Assembly: GCF_003353055.1 (NCBI RefSeq)
Contig: NZ_QKWJ01000010.1
Location: 1 to 64,000 of the forward strand
Direction: 5' to 3'
Length of the DNA: 64,000 bases
From: Cupriavidus lacunae
GTDB lineage: Bacteria > Pseudomonadota > Gammaproteobacteria > Burkholderiales > Burkholderiaceae
This document shows, piece after piece, positions 18,621 to 27,330 of this stretch (within the stretch, counting starts at the first letter, position 1; every line of letters begins with the position of its first letter). The notes under the pieces are model-generated. The model was not told the DNA's origin and ran no database searches. It was given only the letters and a program-made list of their open reading frames with translations. Position numbers and translations under genes: made by a program.

Positions 18621-19760
18621 ATGGAAATCAACCGCACCATCTATCGTGACGACCACGAGATGTTCCGCACCACCGTACGCCGCTTCCTGGAACGCGAATG
18701 CCTGCCCAGGCAAGCCGAATGGGACAAGGCCGGCAAGGTCGACCGCGAGACCTGGCTCAAGGCCGGCCGCGAAGGCCTGCTGTGCGTGACGCTGCCGACC
18801 GACTACGGCGGCGGCGGCGGCGACTTCGGCCACTCCGCGGTGTTTGCCGAGGAATACGCCCGCGTCGGCCTGAGCGGCGTCGGCTTCGGCGTGCACTCGG
18901 ACATCATCGCCCCGTACATCGCCCGCCTCGGCAATGAAGAGCAGAAACAGCGCTGGCTGCCCAAGGTCTGCTCTGGCGAATACATCCTGGCCATCGGCAT
19001 GACCGAGCCGGGCACCGGAAGCGACCTCAAGGCGATCCGCACCACCGCCACCCGCGACGGCGACGAGTACGTGATCAACGGCAGCAAGACCTTCATCAGC
19101 AACGGCCTAAATGCCGACCTGATCATCATGGTCTGCAAGACCGATCCCAGCGCCGGCGCGCGCGGCGTCAGCCTGATCGTGGTCGAGGGCGACCGCGACG
19201 GCTTCCGCCGCGGCCGCAAGCTGGAGAAGGTCGGCCAGCACGCGCAGGACACTGCCGAGCTGTTCTTCGACAACGTGCGCGTGCCGGTGGCCAACCTGCT
19301 GGGCGAGGAAGGCAAGGGCTTTGCCTACCTGATGACCGAACTGCCGCAGGAGCGCCTGTCGATCGCCGTCAGCGCCGCGGCCAAGCTGGAAGTCTGCCTG
19401 GAGCACACGCTGGCCTACGTCAAGGACCGCAAGGCCTTTAACCAGACCGTGTGGGACTTCCAGAACACCAAGTTCAAGCTGGCCGACATCAAGACGCAAG
19501 CGATCTCGGTGCGCCTGATGATCGACCACTACATCGGCGAGCACATCCGCCGCCGCCTGACGCTGGAAGAAGCGGCCATCGCCAAGCTGCACTCGACCGA
19601 AGTGCTGGGCACCGCGCTGGACCAGATGGTGCAGCTGCACGGCGGCTACGGCTACATGATGGAGTACCCGGTGGCGCGCGCCTTTGCCGACATGCGCGTG
19701 ACCCGCATCTACGGCGGCACCAGCGAAGTGATGCGCGAACTGATCGCGCGCAAGCTGTAA
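18621..19760 (+). CDS. Acyl-CoA dehydrogenase (long-chain-type)
   Basis: A 379-residue FAD enzyme for the first step of beta-oxidation, oxidising acyl-CoA to trans-2-enoyl-CoA. Signatures are IGMTEPGTGSDLKAI, NGSKTFISNG, HAQDTAELFFDNVRVP, LHGGYGYMMEYPVAR and IYGGTSEVMRELI. The IYGGT motif marks the long-chain/isovaleryl type, in which the catalytic Glu lies in the helix around CLEHTLAYVKDRKAF instead of near the C-terminus. It is the first gene of a five-gene operon with thiolase, two MaoC proteins and an SDR. The 200 bp upstream are unusually C-rich (18430–18490) and should contain the operon promoter. Confidence 0.9.
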   Translation: MEINRTIYRDDHEMFRTTVRRFLERECLPRQAEWDKAGKVDRETWLKAGREGLLCVTLPTDYGGGGGDFGHSAVFAEEYARVGLSGVGFGVHSDIIAPYIARLGNEEQKQRWLPKVCSGEYILAIGMTEPGTGSDLKAIRTTATRDGDEYVINGSKTFISNGLNADLIIMVCKTDPSAGARGVSLIVVEGDRDGFRRGRKLEKVGQHAQDTAELFFDNVRVPVANLLGEEGKGFAYLMTELPQERLSIAVSAAAKLEVCLEHTLAYVKDRKAFNQTVWDFQNTKFKLADIKTQAISVRLMIDHYIGEHIRRRLTLEEAAIAKLHSTEVLGTALDQMVQLHGGYGYMMEYPVARAFADMRVTRIYGGTSEVMRELIARKL

Positions 19761-19797
19761 GCACCGGCACTTGACAAACTTTCATCGGAGCACACAC

Positions 19798-20985
19798 ATG
19801 ACTCGCAAGGTATTCGTCGCCGGCGCCGGCATGATCCCGTTCAAGAAGCCGGGCAGCAGCGACAGCTATGACGTGATGGGCGCCACGGCCGTGCGCCAGG
19901 CGCTGGAAGATGCCGGCCTGAGTTACGAGGACGTGCAGCAGGCCTACGCCGGCTATGTTTATGGCGACTCGACCTGCGGCCAGAAGGCGCTGTACCAGGT
20001 CGGCATGACCGGCATCCCCGTCATCAACGTCAACAACAACTGCGCCACTGGCTCGTCGGCGCTGTTCCTGGCGCGCCAGGCGGTGCAGAGCGGCGCGGTG
20101 GACTGCGCGCTGGCCGTCGGCTTCGAATTCATGCAGCCCGGCGCGCTGAAGTCGCGCTGGGACGACCGCGCCCCGGCGCTGGAGCGCGCCATCGGCCTGG
20201 TGGACGAACTGGTCGACCGCAAGGACCTGCCCAATGCCATCCGCCAGTTCTCCGGCGCCGGCAAGGCCCATATGGACAAGTACGGCACCAAGCTTGAAAC
20301 CTTCGCCAGGATCCGCGCCAAGGCCAGCCGCCACGCCGCCAACAACCCGCTGGCCGTGTTCCGCAACGTGCTCACCACCGAGGACGTGCTGGCCGCGCCG
20401 GCGCTGTGGGAAGGCGTGCTGACGCGCCTGATGGCGTGCCCGCCGACGTGCGGCGCCGCCGCGGCCATCGTGGTGTCGGAAGAATTCGCCCGCAGGAAGG
20501 GCCTCAAGACCGACGTGCTGATCGCCGGCCAGTCGCTGACCACCGACCGCCCCAGCACCTACGACGCGCGCGACATGATCCGCGTGGTCGGCTTCGACAT
20601 GACCCGCGAAGGCTCGCAGCAGGTGTACGAGCAGGCCGGCGTCGGTCCGCAGGACATCGACGTGATCGAGCTGCACGACTGCTTTGCGCAGAACGAACTG
20701 CTGACCTATGAAGGCCTTGGCCTGTGCCCGGAGGGCGGCGCCGAGAAGCTGGTCAACGACGGCGACAACACCTACGGCGGCAAGTGGGTGGTCAACCCGT
20801 CTGGCGGCCTGCTGTCCAAGGGCCACCCGCTGGGCGCCACCGGCCTGGCGCAATGCTACGAGATGGTCCAGCAGCTGCGCGGCACCGCCGACCAGCGCCA
20901 GGTCGAAGGCGCGCGCCTGGCCCTGACGCACAACCTCGGCCTGGGCGGCGCCTGCGTGGTCACGCTGTACCAGAAGCACGCCTGA
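19798..20985 (+). CDS. SCP2-type thiolase (acetyl-CoA acyltransferase)
   Basis: A 395-residue thiolase of the sterol-carrier/lipid-transfer type. The nucleophilic Cys is present (NNNCATGSSAL, Cys82), with HDCF near residue 293, GHPLGATG near 343 and NLGLGGACVVT at the end. A normal thiolytic activity is therefore expected, unlike the Cys-less relative at 5504. It presumably cleaves the 3-ketoacyl-CoA made by the SDR at the end of the same operon. The ATG at 19798 follows TCGGAG, 37 bp after the dehydrogenase stop. Confidence 0.9.
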   Translation: MTRKVFVAGAGMIPFKKPGSSDSYDVMGATAVRQALEDAGLSYEDVQQAYAGYVYGDSTCGQKALYQVGMTGIPVINVNNNCATGSSALFLARQAVQSGAVDCALAVGFEFMQPGALKSRWDDRAPALERAIGLVDELVDRKDLPNAIRQFSGAGKAHMDKYGTKLETFARIRAKASRHAANNPLAVFRNVLTTEDVLAAPALWEGVLTRLMACPPTCGAAAAIVVSEEFARRKGLKTDVLIAGQSLTTDRPSTYDARDMIRVVGFDMTREGSQQVYEQAGVGPQDIDVIELHDCFAQNELLTYEGLGLCPEGGAEKLVNDGDNTYGGKWVVNPSGGLLSKGHPLGATGLAQCYEMVQQLRGTADQRQVEGARLALTHNLGLGGACVVTLYQKHA

Positions 20986-21011
20986 GCATACACCGACACA
21001 GGAGCCCATCC

Positions 21012-21452
21012 ATGATCGACAAAAAACACATCGGCCGGGTGATCGCGGACTTCCACACGTCCGCGCCGGCCAGCCAGCTGCGCTTTTTCGCCAAGGCCAC
21101 CGGCCAGACCGATCCGGTCTATATCGATGAAGCCGCCGCGCGCGACGCCGGCCACCCGGGCCTGCCGCTGCCGCCGACCTTCCTGTTCTCGCTGGAGCTG
21201 ACGCAGCCGCCCAGCACCTGGCGCCAGGAGCTCGGCATCCGGCCGGACCGCATCCTGCACGGCGAGCAGTCCTTCGACTACCACCGCATGGCCTACGCGG
21301 GCGACACGCTGCACTTCAAGACCACCATCACCGACATCTACGACAAGAAGGGCGGCGCGCTGGAGTTCGTGGTGCGCGAGACGCGCGTCGCCAACCAGGA
21401 CGGCGAGCACGTGGCGGACCTGCGCAGCGTGCTGGTGCATCGCAACGGCTGA
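21012..21452 (+). CDS. MaoC-like hotdog protein, probable non-catalytic hydratase subunit
   Basis: A 146-residue single hotdog domain of the FAS1-type dehydratase N-terminal family. The position of the hydratase motif reads FAKATGQTDPVYID. The catalytic Asp and His of the usual GDxNPIHxD are here Gln32 and Tyr37, so this chain is probably not catalytic alone. The next gene (21467) encodes a second hotdog chain with both residues intact, which suggests a heteromeric enoyl-CoA hydratase of the kind known for bulky steroid-side-chain substrates. Start follows AGGAG. 14 bp separate it from the next gene. Confidence 0.85.
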   Translation: MIDKKHIGRVIADFHTSAPASQLRFFAKATGQTDPVYIDEAAARDAGHPGLPLPPTFLFSLELTQPPSTWRQELGIRPDRILHGEQSFDYHRMAYAGDTLHFKTTITDIYDKKGGALEFVVRETRVANQDGEHVADLRSVLVHRNG

Positions 21453-21466
21453 ACCGGAGAACCCAC

Positions 21467-21883
21467 ATGAGCAAACTGAGCTTCGACCAGGTCAAGGTGG
21501 GCGACACCCTGCCCCCGCTGACGCTGGAACCGATCAACCGCACCACGCTGGCGCTGTTTGCCGGCGCCTCGAACGATCACAACGCCATCCACATCGACAC
21601 CGACTACGCCCGCAAGGCCGGCATGCCCGACGTGTTCGCCCACGGCATGCTGTCGATGGCCTACCTGGGCCGCCTGCTGACGCAGTGGGTGGACCAGCGC
21701 CAGCTGCGCCAGTTCGGCGTGCGCTTTGTCGGCATCACGCACCTGGGCCATCGCATCACCTGCACCGGCCGCGTGGTGGAAAAGCTGGAAGTCGGCGGCG
21801 AGCAGCGCGTCAGGCTGGAAATCCAGACCGCCAACCAGTATGGCGAAAGCAAGATCCTCGGCGACGCCGTCGTCGCACTGTAA
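21467..21883 (+). CDS. MaoC-family enoyl-CoA hydratase, catalytic subunit
   Basis: A 138-residue R-hydratase-like hotdog protein with the full motif FAGASNDHNAIHID (Asp37, His42) followed by FAHGML. It hydrates trans-2-enoyl-CoA to the 3-hydroxyacyl-CoA. It lies between the companion hotdog gene and the SDR dehydrogenase in one operon, matching the second step of the beta-oxidation cycle. Most stand-alone R-hydratases are homodimers. The directly adjacent non-catalytic paralogue makes a heteromer more likely here (inference). Confidence 0.88.
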   Translation: MSKLSFDQVKVGDTLPPLTLEPINRTTLALFAGASNDHNAIHIDTDYARKAGMPDVFAHGMLSMAYLGRLLTQWVDQRQLRQFGVRFVGITHLGHRITCTGRVVEKLEVGGEQRVRLEIQTANQYGESKILGDAVVAL

Positions 21884-21923
21884 ATCTCAATCGAACGCAA
21901 CGTCGCACACAAAGGAGTCAATC

Positions 21924-22748
21924 ATGGGAGCACTTGAAGGCAAGGTGGCACTGGTCACCGGTTCGGGCCGCGGCATCGGCAACGCCATCGCCATGCGCCT
22001 GGCACGCGAAGGCGCACGCCTGGTCATCAACGACCTGGACGCCGAGCCGGCGCAGCAGACCGTCGAAGAACTGAAGGCGATGGGCGTCGAAGCCGTGGCC
22101 TGCGTGGGCAACGTGTCCGCGCCGGACTTTGCCGACCGCTTCATCAACACGGCGATGAGCAATTTCAAGAGCATCGACATCATCGTCAACAACGCCGGCT
22201 TCACCTGGGACGACGTGGTGCAGAAGATGAGCGACGAGCAGTGGTACGCCATCCTGGACTGCCACATGACCGCGCCCTTCCGCATCCTGCGCGCCGCCTA
22301 CCCGCACATCAAGACGCTGGCCGCCGCGGACAAGGAAGCCGGCCGCGAGCTGTACCGCAAGATCGTCAATATCTCGTCGACCTCGGGCCTGAACGGCAAT
22401 GCCGGCCAGATCAACTACTCCGGCGCCAAGGCCGGCGTGATCGGCATGACCCGCGCGATGGCGCGCGAGTGGGGCCGCTTCAATGTCAACGTGAACGCGG
22501 TGGCGTTCGGGCTGATCCACACCCGCATGACCTCGGCCGACGCCAAGGCCGGCGCCACGGTCAATATCGAGGGCCGTGAGATCCGCGTCGGGCTGAATCC
22601 GGAGATGCTGAAGTCGCACGCCCAGCGCAATCCGCTTGGCCGTGGGGGCACCCCGGAAGAAGCCGCCGGCGGCGTGTACCTGTTCTGCTCGCCGGACTCC
22701 AACTACATCACCGGCCAGGTGATCGCTGTCGCCGGCAACGTGCAGTAA
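21924..22748 (+). CDS. Short-chain dehydrogenase/reductase (3-hydroxyacyl-CoA dehydrogenase-like)
   Basis: A 274-residue classical SDR. The cofactor site TGSGRGIG is at residues 12–19, NNAG follows, and the catalytic Ser is in NISSTSG, with Tyr165 and Lys169 in NYSGAKAG. Asp at the end of the second strand (INDLD) favours NAD(H). As the last gene of the operon it most likely oxidises the 3-hydroxyacyl-CoA to the 3-ketoacyl-CoA for the SCP2 thiolase. A FabG-type reductase role cannot be excluded by sequence. The AAAGGAG ribosome site is strong. A terminator follows the stop closely. Confidence 0.88.
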   Translation: MGALEGKVALVTGSGRGIGNAIAMRLAREGARLVINDLDAEPAQQTVEELKAMGVEAVACVGNVSAPDFADRFINTAMSNFKSIDIIVNNAGFTWDDVVQKMSDEQWYAILDCHMTAPFRILRAAYPHIKTLAAADKEAGRELYRKIVNISSTSGLNGNAGQINYSGAKAGVIGMTRAMAREWGRFNVNVNAVAFGLIHTRMTSADAKAGATVNIEGREIRVGLNPEMLKSHAQRNPLGRGGTPEEAAGGVYLFCSPDSNYITGQVIAVAGNVQ

Positions 22749-22765
22749 CGCCCGGCAGTGCCGAC

Positions 22766-22796
22766 ACGGGGGGCGCGCAGGCGCCCCCCGTTTTCC
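22766..22796 (+). terminator. Rho-independent terminator of the beta-oxidation operon
   Basis: An 11-bp perfect GC-rich stem (22766–22776 with 22781–22791) with GCAG loop, followed by TTTTCC. It lies 17 bp after the SDR stop and closes the operon that starts at 18621. Confidence 0.85.
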
Positions 22797-23028
22797 GTTT
22801 ACGCCTGACCCGCTACAGCGCAGACCAGTGGACATTGGCTTCCGTCCGCTTTGCTTCACGTCAATAAGTAGCCCCCTCTGCCAGCAACCGTGCGCCGTTG
22901 CAACACCCAGCCCCCGATTCACTCCTTTTAGGAGGGGGCCTGACAAAACGCGCAAAGGTCTAATGGATCCGCGCCGGGCATAGCACCCGGCCTGAGACTT
23001 CCATAAAAACCAAAGGAGACGACTTAGC

Positions 23029-24177
23029 ATGAAGAAATCGCTTATCACGCTGGCTGTACTGGGCGCGGCCGCGGGCAGCGCCAATGCACAGTCCGGCGTG
23101 ACGTTGTATGGGGTCATCGACGGATCGATCGAGTATGTCAACCGCGTCGCCGCGTCGGCCGCCACGCCAAACCAGGGCGGCAGCCGGTTCGCCATGCCCC
23201 AGGTCGGCGGCCTGTCCGCCTCGCGCTGGGGCCTGCGCGGCGTGGAAGACCTGGGCGCCGGCAACCAGGCGCTGTTCGTGCTGGAAAGCGGCTTCCAGTG
23301 GGACAGCGGCAACCTGCAGAGCACGCCGCTGTTCAATCGCCAGTCCTATGTCGGCCTGCAGAACAACACCTTCGGCAAGCTCACCTTCGGCCGCCAGTAC
23401 ACGTCGTTCTTCGACGGCATGGCCAACTTCGCGCCGCTGCGCTTTGCCGCCACCTATGAGCCGGGCATCTGGTGGATGGGCCTGAACTACCGCGAAGACA
23501 ATATGGTCAAGTACACCGGCCAGTTCGGTCCGCTGCAGGCGGTGGCGCACTTCTCGTTCGGCGCCGGCGTGGCGGTGCAGAATGCCGCCATCCTGCTGGC
23601 CAACGGCGGTGCGGGCGAGGTGCCGGGGCACTTCAGCGACAACATTGCCTACGGCGGCTCGCTGCTGTACCTGAACAGCAGCGGCTTCGGTGCCTCGATC
23701 GGTGCCGACGTCTGGCGCCCCGCCGCGGTCACCGGCCAGCCCGGGACCATGGCCAAGCTCGGGGCCGCCGCGCTGTACAACACCGGCCCGTTCAAGTTCA
23801 CGCTCGGCTACCGCTATAACAAGGGGGAGTTCGCCAACGGCAGCACGCTGCTGCGCGACGACTACTGGTGGGCCGGCGTCAACTACCAGGCCACGCCGGC
23901 ACTGGGCCTGTCGCTGGCCTACTACTACGCCGACGTCAAGGGTGCGCGCGCCACCGCCACGGCGCCCGAGACCAACCCGGCGAACATGCAGCAGGTCAGC
24001 TTTATCGCCGACTACAACTTCAGCAAGCGCACCGACGTGTACCTGTCGGCCGGCTATGCGCGCAACGGCGGCCTGAGCTTCGACAGCGCGGCCACCGCCT
24101 TTGCCTTCAAGTACCCGACCATGGCCGGGCAGAAGAGCATGGTGGGCGTAACCGTGGGGATCCGGCAGATCTTCTGA
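23029..24177 (+). CDS. Trimeric outer-membrane porin (Burkholderiales type)
   Basis: A 382-residue general-diffusion porin. The signal peptide is MKKSLITLAVLGAAAGSANA, then mature QSGVTLYGVIDGSIEYVNRV. The mature chain shows alternating amphipathic strands, the SRWGLRGVEDLG turn typical of the family, and a C-terminal strand ending in IRQIF with the terminal Phe needed for BAM recognition. It is monocistronic, with the operon terminator upstream and a hairpin downstream. The 280-bp upstream gap contains the terminator and an AGGAGG-like stretch near 22,930, but no clear promoter hexamers. Confidence 0.92.
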   Translation: MKKSLITLAVLGAAAGSANAQSGVTLYGVIDGSIEYVNRVAASAATPNQGGSRFAMPQVGGLSASRWGLRGVEDLGAGNQALFVLESGFQWDSGNLQSTPLFNRQSYVGLQNNTFGKLTFGRQYTSFFDGMANFAPLRFAATYEPGIWWMGLNYREDNMVKYTGQFGPLQAVAHFSFGAGVAVQNAAILLANGGAGEVPGHFSDNIAYGGSLLYLNSSGFGASIGADVWRPAAVTGQPGTMAKLGAAALYNTGPFKFTLGYRYNKGEFANGSTLLRDDYWWAGVNYQATPALGLSLAYYYADVKGARATATAPETNPANMQQVSFIADYNFSKRTDVYLSAGYARNGGLSFDSAATAFAFKYPTMAGQKSMVGVTVGIRQIF

Positions 24178-24185
24178 TGCCGGCG

Positions 24186-24211
24186 CGGGGCGAACCGCAA
24201 GGCTCGCCCCG
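24186..24211. terminator. Hairpin between convergent porin and pirin genes
   Basis: An 8-bp perfect stem CGGGGCGA/TCGCCCCG (24186–24193 with 24204–24211) with a 10-nt loop lies in the 50-bp gap between the porin and pirin stops. It lacks a clear U-run on either strand, so termination is only likely. Confidence 0.45.
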
Positions 24212-24227
24212 TTGCCGCGGCTGGCGC

Positions 24228-25103
24228 CTACCGCCGGCCAGCCGCCATGCTGCCGAAGCGGCCGCTGCTGAAGTCGCGGAAGGCCTCGGCGATCTGCTCT
24301 TCGGTGTTCATCACGAACGGGCCGTGGCCGACGATGGGCTCGTCGATCGGCTCGCCGCTGAGCAGCAGCACCACCGCGTCGGTGCTGGCTTCGATGTTGA
24401 CATCTTCGCCGGCGCCGTCCAACACCACCATCTCGGCATCGCGCACGGTCGCCTCGGCGTTGACCGTGACCTTGCCGCGCAGCACCACCAGCGCGGTATG
24501 CCAGCCCTCCGGCAGCGCCAGCCGGGTGCTGGCGCCCTGGTTCAGGCGCATGTCCCACACATGCATCGGCGTAAAGGTGCGGGCCGGGCCGGCCTTGCCG
24601 CCGTACTCGCCGGCGATCACCCGCACCGTGCCGGCGCCATCGGGCATTGGCACTGCCGGAATATCGCGGTCGACGATCGCCTGGTAGCCGGGCGCGGCCA
24701 TCTTGTCGCGGGCCGGCAGATTGACCCACAGCTGCACCATTTCCAGCGCGCCGCCGCTTTGCGTAAAGGCCGGCGAATGGAACTCCTCATGCAGGATGCC
24801 CGCGCCCGCCGTCATCCACTGCACGTCGCCGGGGCCGATCACGCCGCCCTGCCCGGTCGAGTCGCGATGCGCGACCTCGCCCTTGTAGACGATGGTCACG
24901 GTCTCGAAACCGCGGTGCGGGTGCTGGCCCACCCCGCGCGGGCGCTGCGTCGGCGTGAAATCGGCCGGGCCGGCGTAGTCCAAGAGCAGAAACGGGCTGA
25001 GCTGCTTGCCGTGGCTCATGTACGAGAACATCGAGCGCACCGGAAAGCCGTCTCCGACCCAGTGCTGACGCGGTGCGCTGTAGACACCCAGAATGCGCTT
25101 CAT
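24228..25103 (-). CDS. Pirin-family cupin protein
   Basis: A 291-residue bicupin. The N-terminal cupin has the metal site region HPHRGFETVTIVYKG and a second histidine/glutamate in GAGILHEEF, as in pirins and quercetinase-like bacterial homologues. The second cupin is less conserved, and the chain ends in the typical GPFVMNTEEQIAEAFRDF. The ATG at 25103 follows GGAGATC. Bacterial pirins act as Fe-dependent dioxygenases or redox-sensing co-regulators; which applies here cannot be told. It is monocistronic and convergent with the porin. Confidence 0.9.
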   Translation of the reverse strand: MKRILGVYSAPRQHWVGDGFPVRSMFSYMSHGKQLSPFLLLDYAGPADFTPTQRPRGVGQHPHRGFETVTIVYKGEVAHRDSTGQGGVIGPGDVQWMTAGAGILHEEFHSPAFTQSGGALEMVQLWVNLPARDKMAAPGYQAIVDRDIPAVPMPDGAGTVRVIAGEYGGKAGPARTFTPMHVWDMRLNQGASTRLALPEGWHTALVVLRGKVTVNAEATVRDAEMVVLDGAGEDVNIEASTDAVVLLLSGEPIDEPIVGHGPFVMNTEEQIAEAFRDFSSGRFGSMAAGRR

Positions 25104-25243
25104 ATCTGATCTCCGAGTATGCCGGCCGATAGCGACAGGCAATGATCCATGAAGCGATGATAGACGTCACCACCGACGCGCGGTAGGCGGTGGGATTGCG
25201 ATGCAGAGTCCTGCGAGTGGAACGATGCCCGGCTGCCACCGCG

Positions 25244-25816
25244 TCAGAAGCGGCAGCGCACGTAACCGATGCTGAAGTTGGTGCCGGGATTGGGCTCCTG
25301 GATGCCGGCATTGGACAGGTGCTGGAAACGGTAGCCGATGGCAAGCCGCTGCGCCTTGCCGAAGGCCACGCCCACGCCGACCATGTCGGCGAACTGGAAG
25401 GCCGAGCCCATGCGATGGCCATCGGCGATCTCGGTGTGGCTCAGCACGCGCAGCCCCACTGAGGCTTCGACGAACGGCGTCGCGTACTCGCCCGCATAGC
25501 TGAGCCGCAGGATCGGCGACACACCAAACTCCGTCAACTGGCTCGACGGCCGCGACGACAGCGCCCGCCAGTTTGCGACATTGACCTCGCCGTCCAGGGC
25601 CAGCGCAACGCGGCTCGACAGCTGCCACTGCACGATATCGTCCCAGCGCGCGGCCACTTCGTACTTCTCAACGCCGTGGCCGTTGTCGCGGCCATAGCCG
25701 CCCTGCATCGAGAAGGTTCCCGCGCCGGCCGTGGCCGGCAGCGCGCACAGGCTTGCCGCAAGGGGAATGGCGGCCGCAAGGTGCGCCAGCCGCATTGGTG
25801 TGGTTGCTTTCTTCAC
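25244..25816 (-). CDS. PagL-like lipid A 3-O-deacylase (acyloxyacyl hydrolase)
   Basis: A 190-residue outer-membrane beta-barrel enzyme. The N-terminal signal peptide ends near ALPATAGA. The C-terminal catalytic region QHLSNAGIQEPNPG matches the PagL pattern H-x-S-N-(A/G) with a nearby Glu, the His-Ser-Glu triad that removes the 3-O acyl chain of lipid A. The final residues YVRCRF end in Phe, as expected of a barrel protein. The start could be GTG at 25816 (preceded by GGAT) or ATG at 25795; the former gives the Lys-rich n-region of a better signal peptide. It is followed on the same strand by pirin with 140 bp between. Confidence 0.83.
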   Translation of the reverse strand: MKKATTPMRLAHLAAAIPLAASLCALPATAGAGTFSMQGGYGRDNGHGVEKYEVAARWDDIVQWQLSSRVALALDGEVNVANWRALSSRPSSQLTEFGVSPILRLSYAGEYATPFVEASVGLRVLSHTEIADGHRMGSAFQFADMVGVGVAFGKAQRLAIGYRFQHLSNAGIQEPNPGTNFSIGYVRCRF

Positions 25817-26008
25817 TGATATCCGTGTGTTTTGGGCAGCGTCCACGGGGATCGCGGCGCCACCATTTTGTTTTGATCACGGCACTCCAAGATATCAGCA
25901 ACTCAGATTTGCGGAAGCCTGCCAGAAGCAAACACAGTGTTCCAAGTCCGGAACAATGCGGATTTACGGCATGGAAACCCGCGCGGCATGCAAGCCCGGT
26001 GGGCGCGG

Positions 26009-26764
26009 TTACCGCCCTTCCAGCTCGAAACTCTGCTTGTAGCTGTAGCGCTCGGCGGGATGCACGCTCAGCGTGACCTCGATGACTTCGTCATCGACAA
26101 AGTAGGTACGGACGATGCGCAGCGCGGCGCTGCCCGGCTCGACCTGCAGCAACGCCGCCTCGTCCTGACTCACCAGCGCGCCCTGGATGTCCTGGTCGAC
26201 GCGCGTCACGCGCGCGCCGAACTTCCGCTCGATCAGGGCATGCACCGGCACGTTCAGCGTCGCGCCCAGCCTGGGCAGCCGTGCGTAGCGGGGACTGACG
26301 TAGATGTCCGCCAGCGAGATCGGCAAGCCTGCGCCCAGCGCGCTGCGCAAGCCGGCGATATGCAGCCATTTGCCCCCTACGTCCACCCCGTCCGCCGGCA
26401 GCGGCACCCGGCCCTCGGCCGGCGCCACCATTTGCTGGGAAAGAATGCGGAAGTCCGTCTCCTGCGCATAGCGGGCAATGTCGTCGAGCCCGGCGATGCT
26501 CTGGTTGTAGCGCGCGCGGGCCTGGTTGCTGAGGACGCGCGTACCGATGCCCTGCTGGCGCGAGACCAGGCCCAGGTCGATCAGCGCCTTGATGGCCTGG
26601 CGCACGCCGTAGCGGCTCAGCTGGTACTTGCGGACCAGCTCGGGCTCGGCGGGCAGCTGTTCGCCCACCGCCAGGCGTCCGGCCAGGATCTCTTCCATCA
26701 GTTCATTGGCGACCGCCAGGTAGTGGAGCTGGGGGGCCTGCAGGCGTTGTGGCTGGGAAGTCAT
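26009..26764 (-). CDS. GntR-family regulator with UTRA domain
   Basis: A 251-residue HutC-type regulator. The winged HTH is at about residues 10–85 (LPAEPELVRKYQLSRYGVRQ, then LIDLGLVSRQQGIGTRV), followed by a UTRA domain ending in LRIVRTYFVDDEVIEVTLSV. Its ATG at 26764 directly abuts a truncated GMC oxidoreductase gene on the other strand. The native upstream region and promoter therefore appear deleted, and no good ribosome site precedes the ATG. The coding region itself looks complete. It was probably divergent from the catabolic genes it regulated (amidohydrolase and dioxygenase). Confidence 0.85.
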   Translation of the reverse strand: MTSQPQRLQAPQLHYLAVANELMEEILAGRLAVGEQLPAEPELVRKYQLSRYGVRQAIKALIDLGLVSRQQGIGTRVLSNQARARYNQSIAGLDDIARYAQETDFRILSQQMVAPAEGRVPLPADGVDVGGKWLHIAGLRSALGAGLPISLADIYVSPRYARLPRLGATLNVPVHALIERKFGARVTRVDQDIQGALVSQDEAALLQVEPGSAALRIVRTYFVDDEVIEVTLSVHPAERYSYKQSFELEGR

Positions 26765-27289
26765 GCGGATCCGGGAATCATTCGCGACCCGCGCGACCTG
26801 GCCCGCATCACCGAGGCCTTCCGCTTTACCGCCTCGCTCTTCGATTCACTGCACGGCATCTGCGGCACACCCTACGTCCTGGCCGATGCCGGCAACCTGA
26901 GCCGCCTGATGCGCTACAACGAGCCGACCCGCGCCAACGCCGTGCGCGCCGCGGCCGCGGCGCGGCTGATCGATGCCATGCCGAAGCTGGGCCAGCGCAC
27001 CGTGGCACGGCTGTCGAAGATGACGCCGGCCACGGACGTGCTGCGCAGCGGCGAAACCCTGGCCGACTATGCCCGCCGCAGCATCAGCGGCACCGGCCAC
27101 GTCAGCGGCACCTGCCGCATGGGCGCGGCCAACGATCCGCTGGCGGTGGTGGATCCGCAAGGGCAAGTGCACGGCATGCACGGCCTGTACGTGGCCGACG
27201 CCTCGGTGATGCCCACCGTCCCCAGCGCCAACACCCACCTGCCGACCATCATGGTCGCCGAGAAGATCGCGGGAGGGCTGTCACGCTGA
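26765..27289 (+). pseudogene. GMC-family oxidoreductase fragment (C-terminal third only)
   Basis: About 174 residues of the C-terminal domain of a glucose-methanol-choline oxidoreductase are readable: IIRDPRDLARITEAFRFTAS, then HVSGTCRMG with the catalytic-site His, and SANTHLPTIMVAEKIAGG at the natural end. The family has about 530–560 residues. The FAD-binding domain and start are missing, and the fragment begins at the very base after the start codon of the minus-strand GntR gene. No start codon or promoter remains, so it is a deletion remnant. It lies 93 bp before the amidohydrolase gene and may once have led that operon. Confidence 0.8.
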
Positions 27290-27330
27290 CCGGCATCGCG
27301 CCGGGACATCCAGACACTAGCAACACCAAA

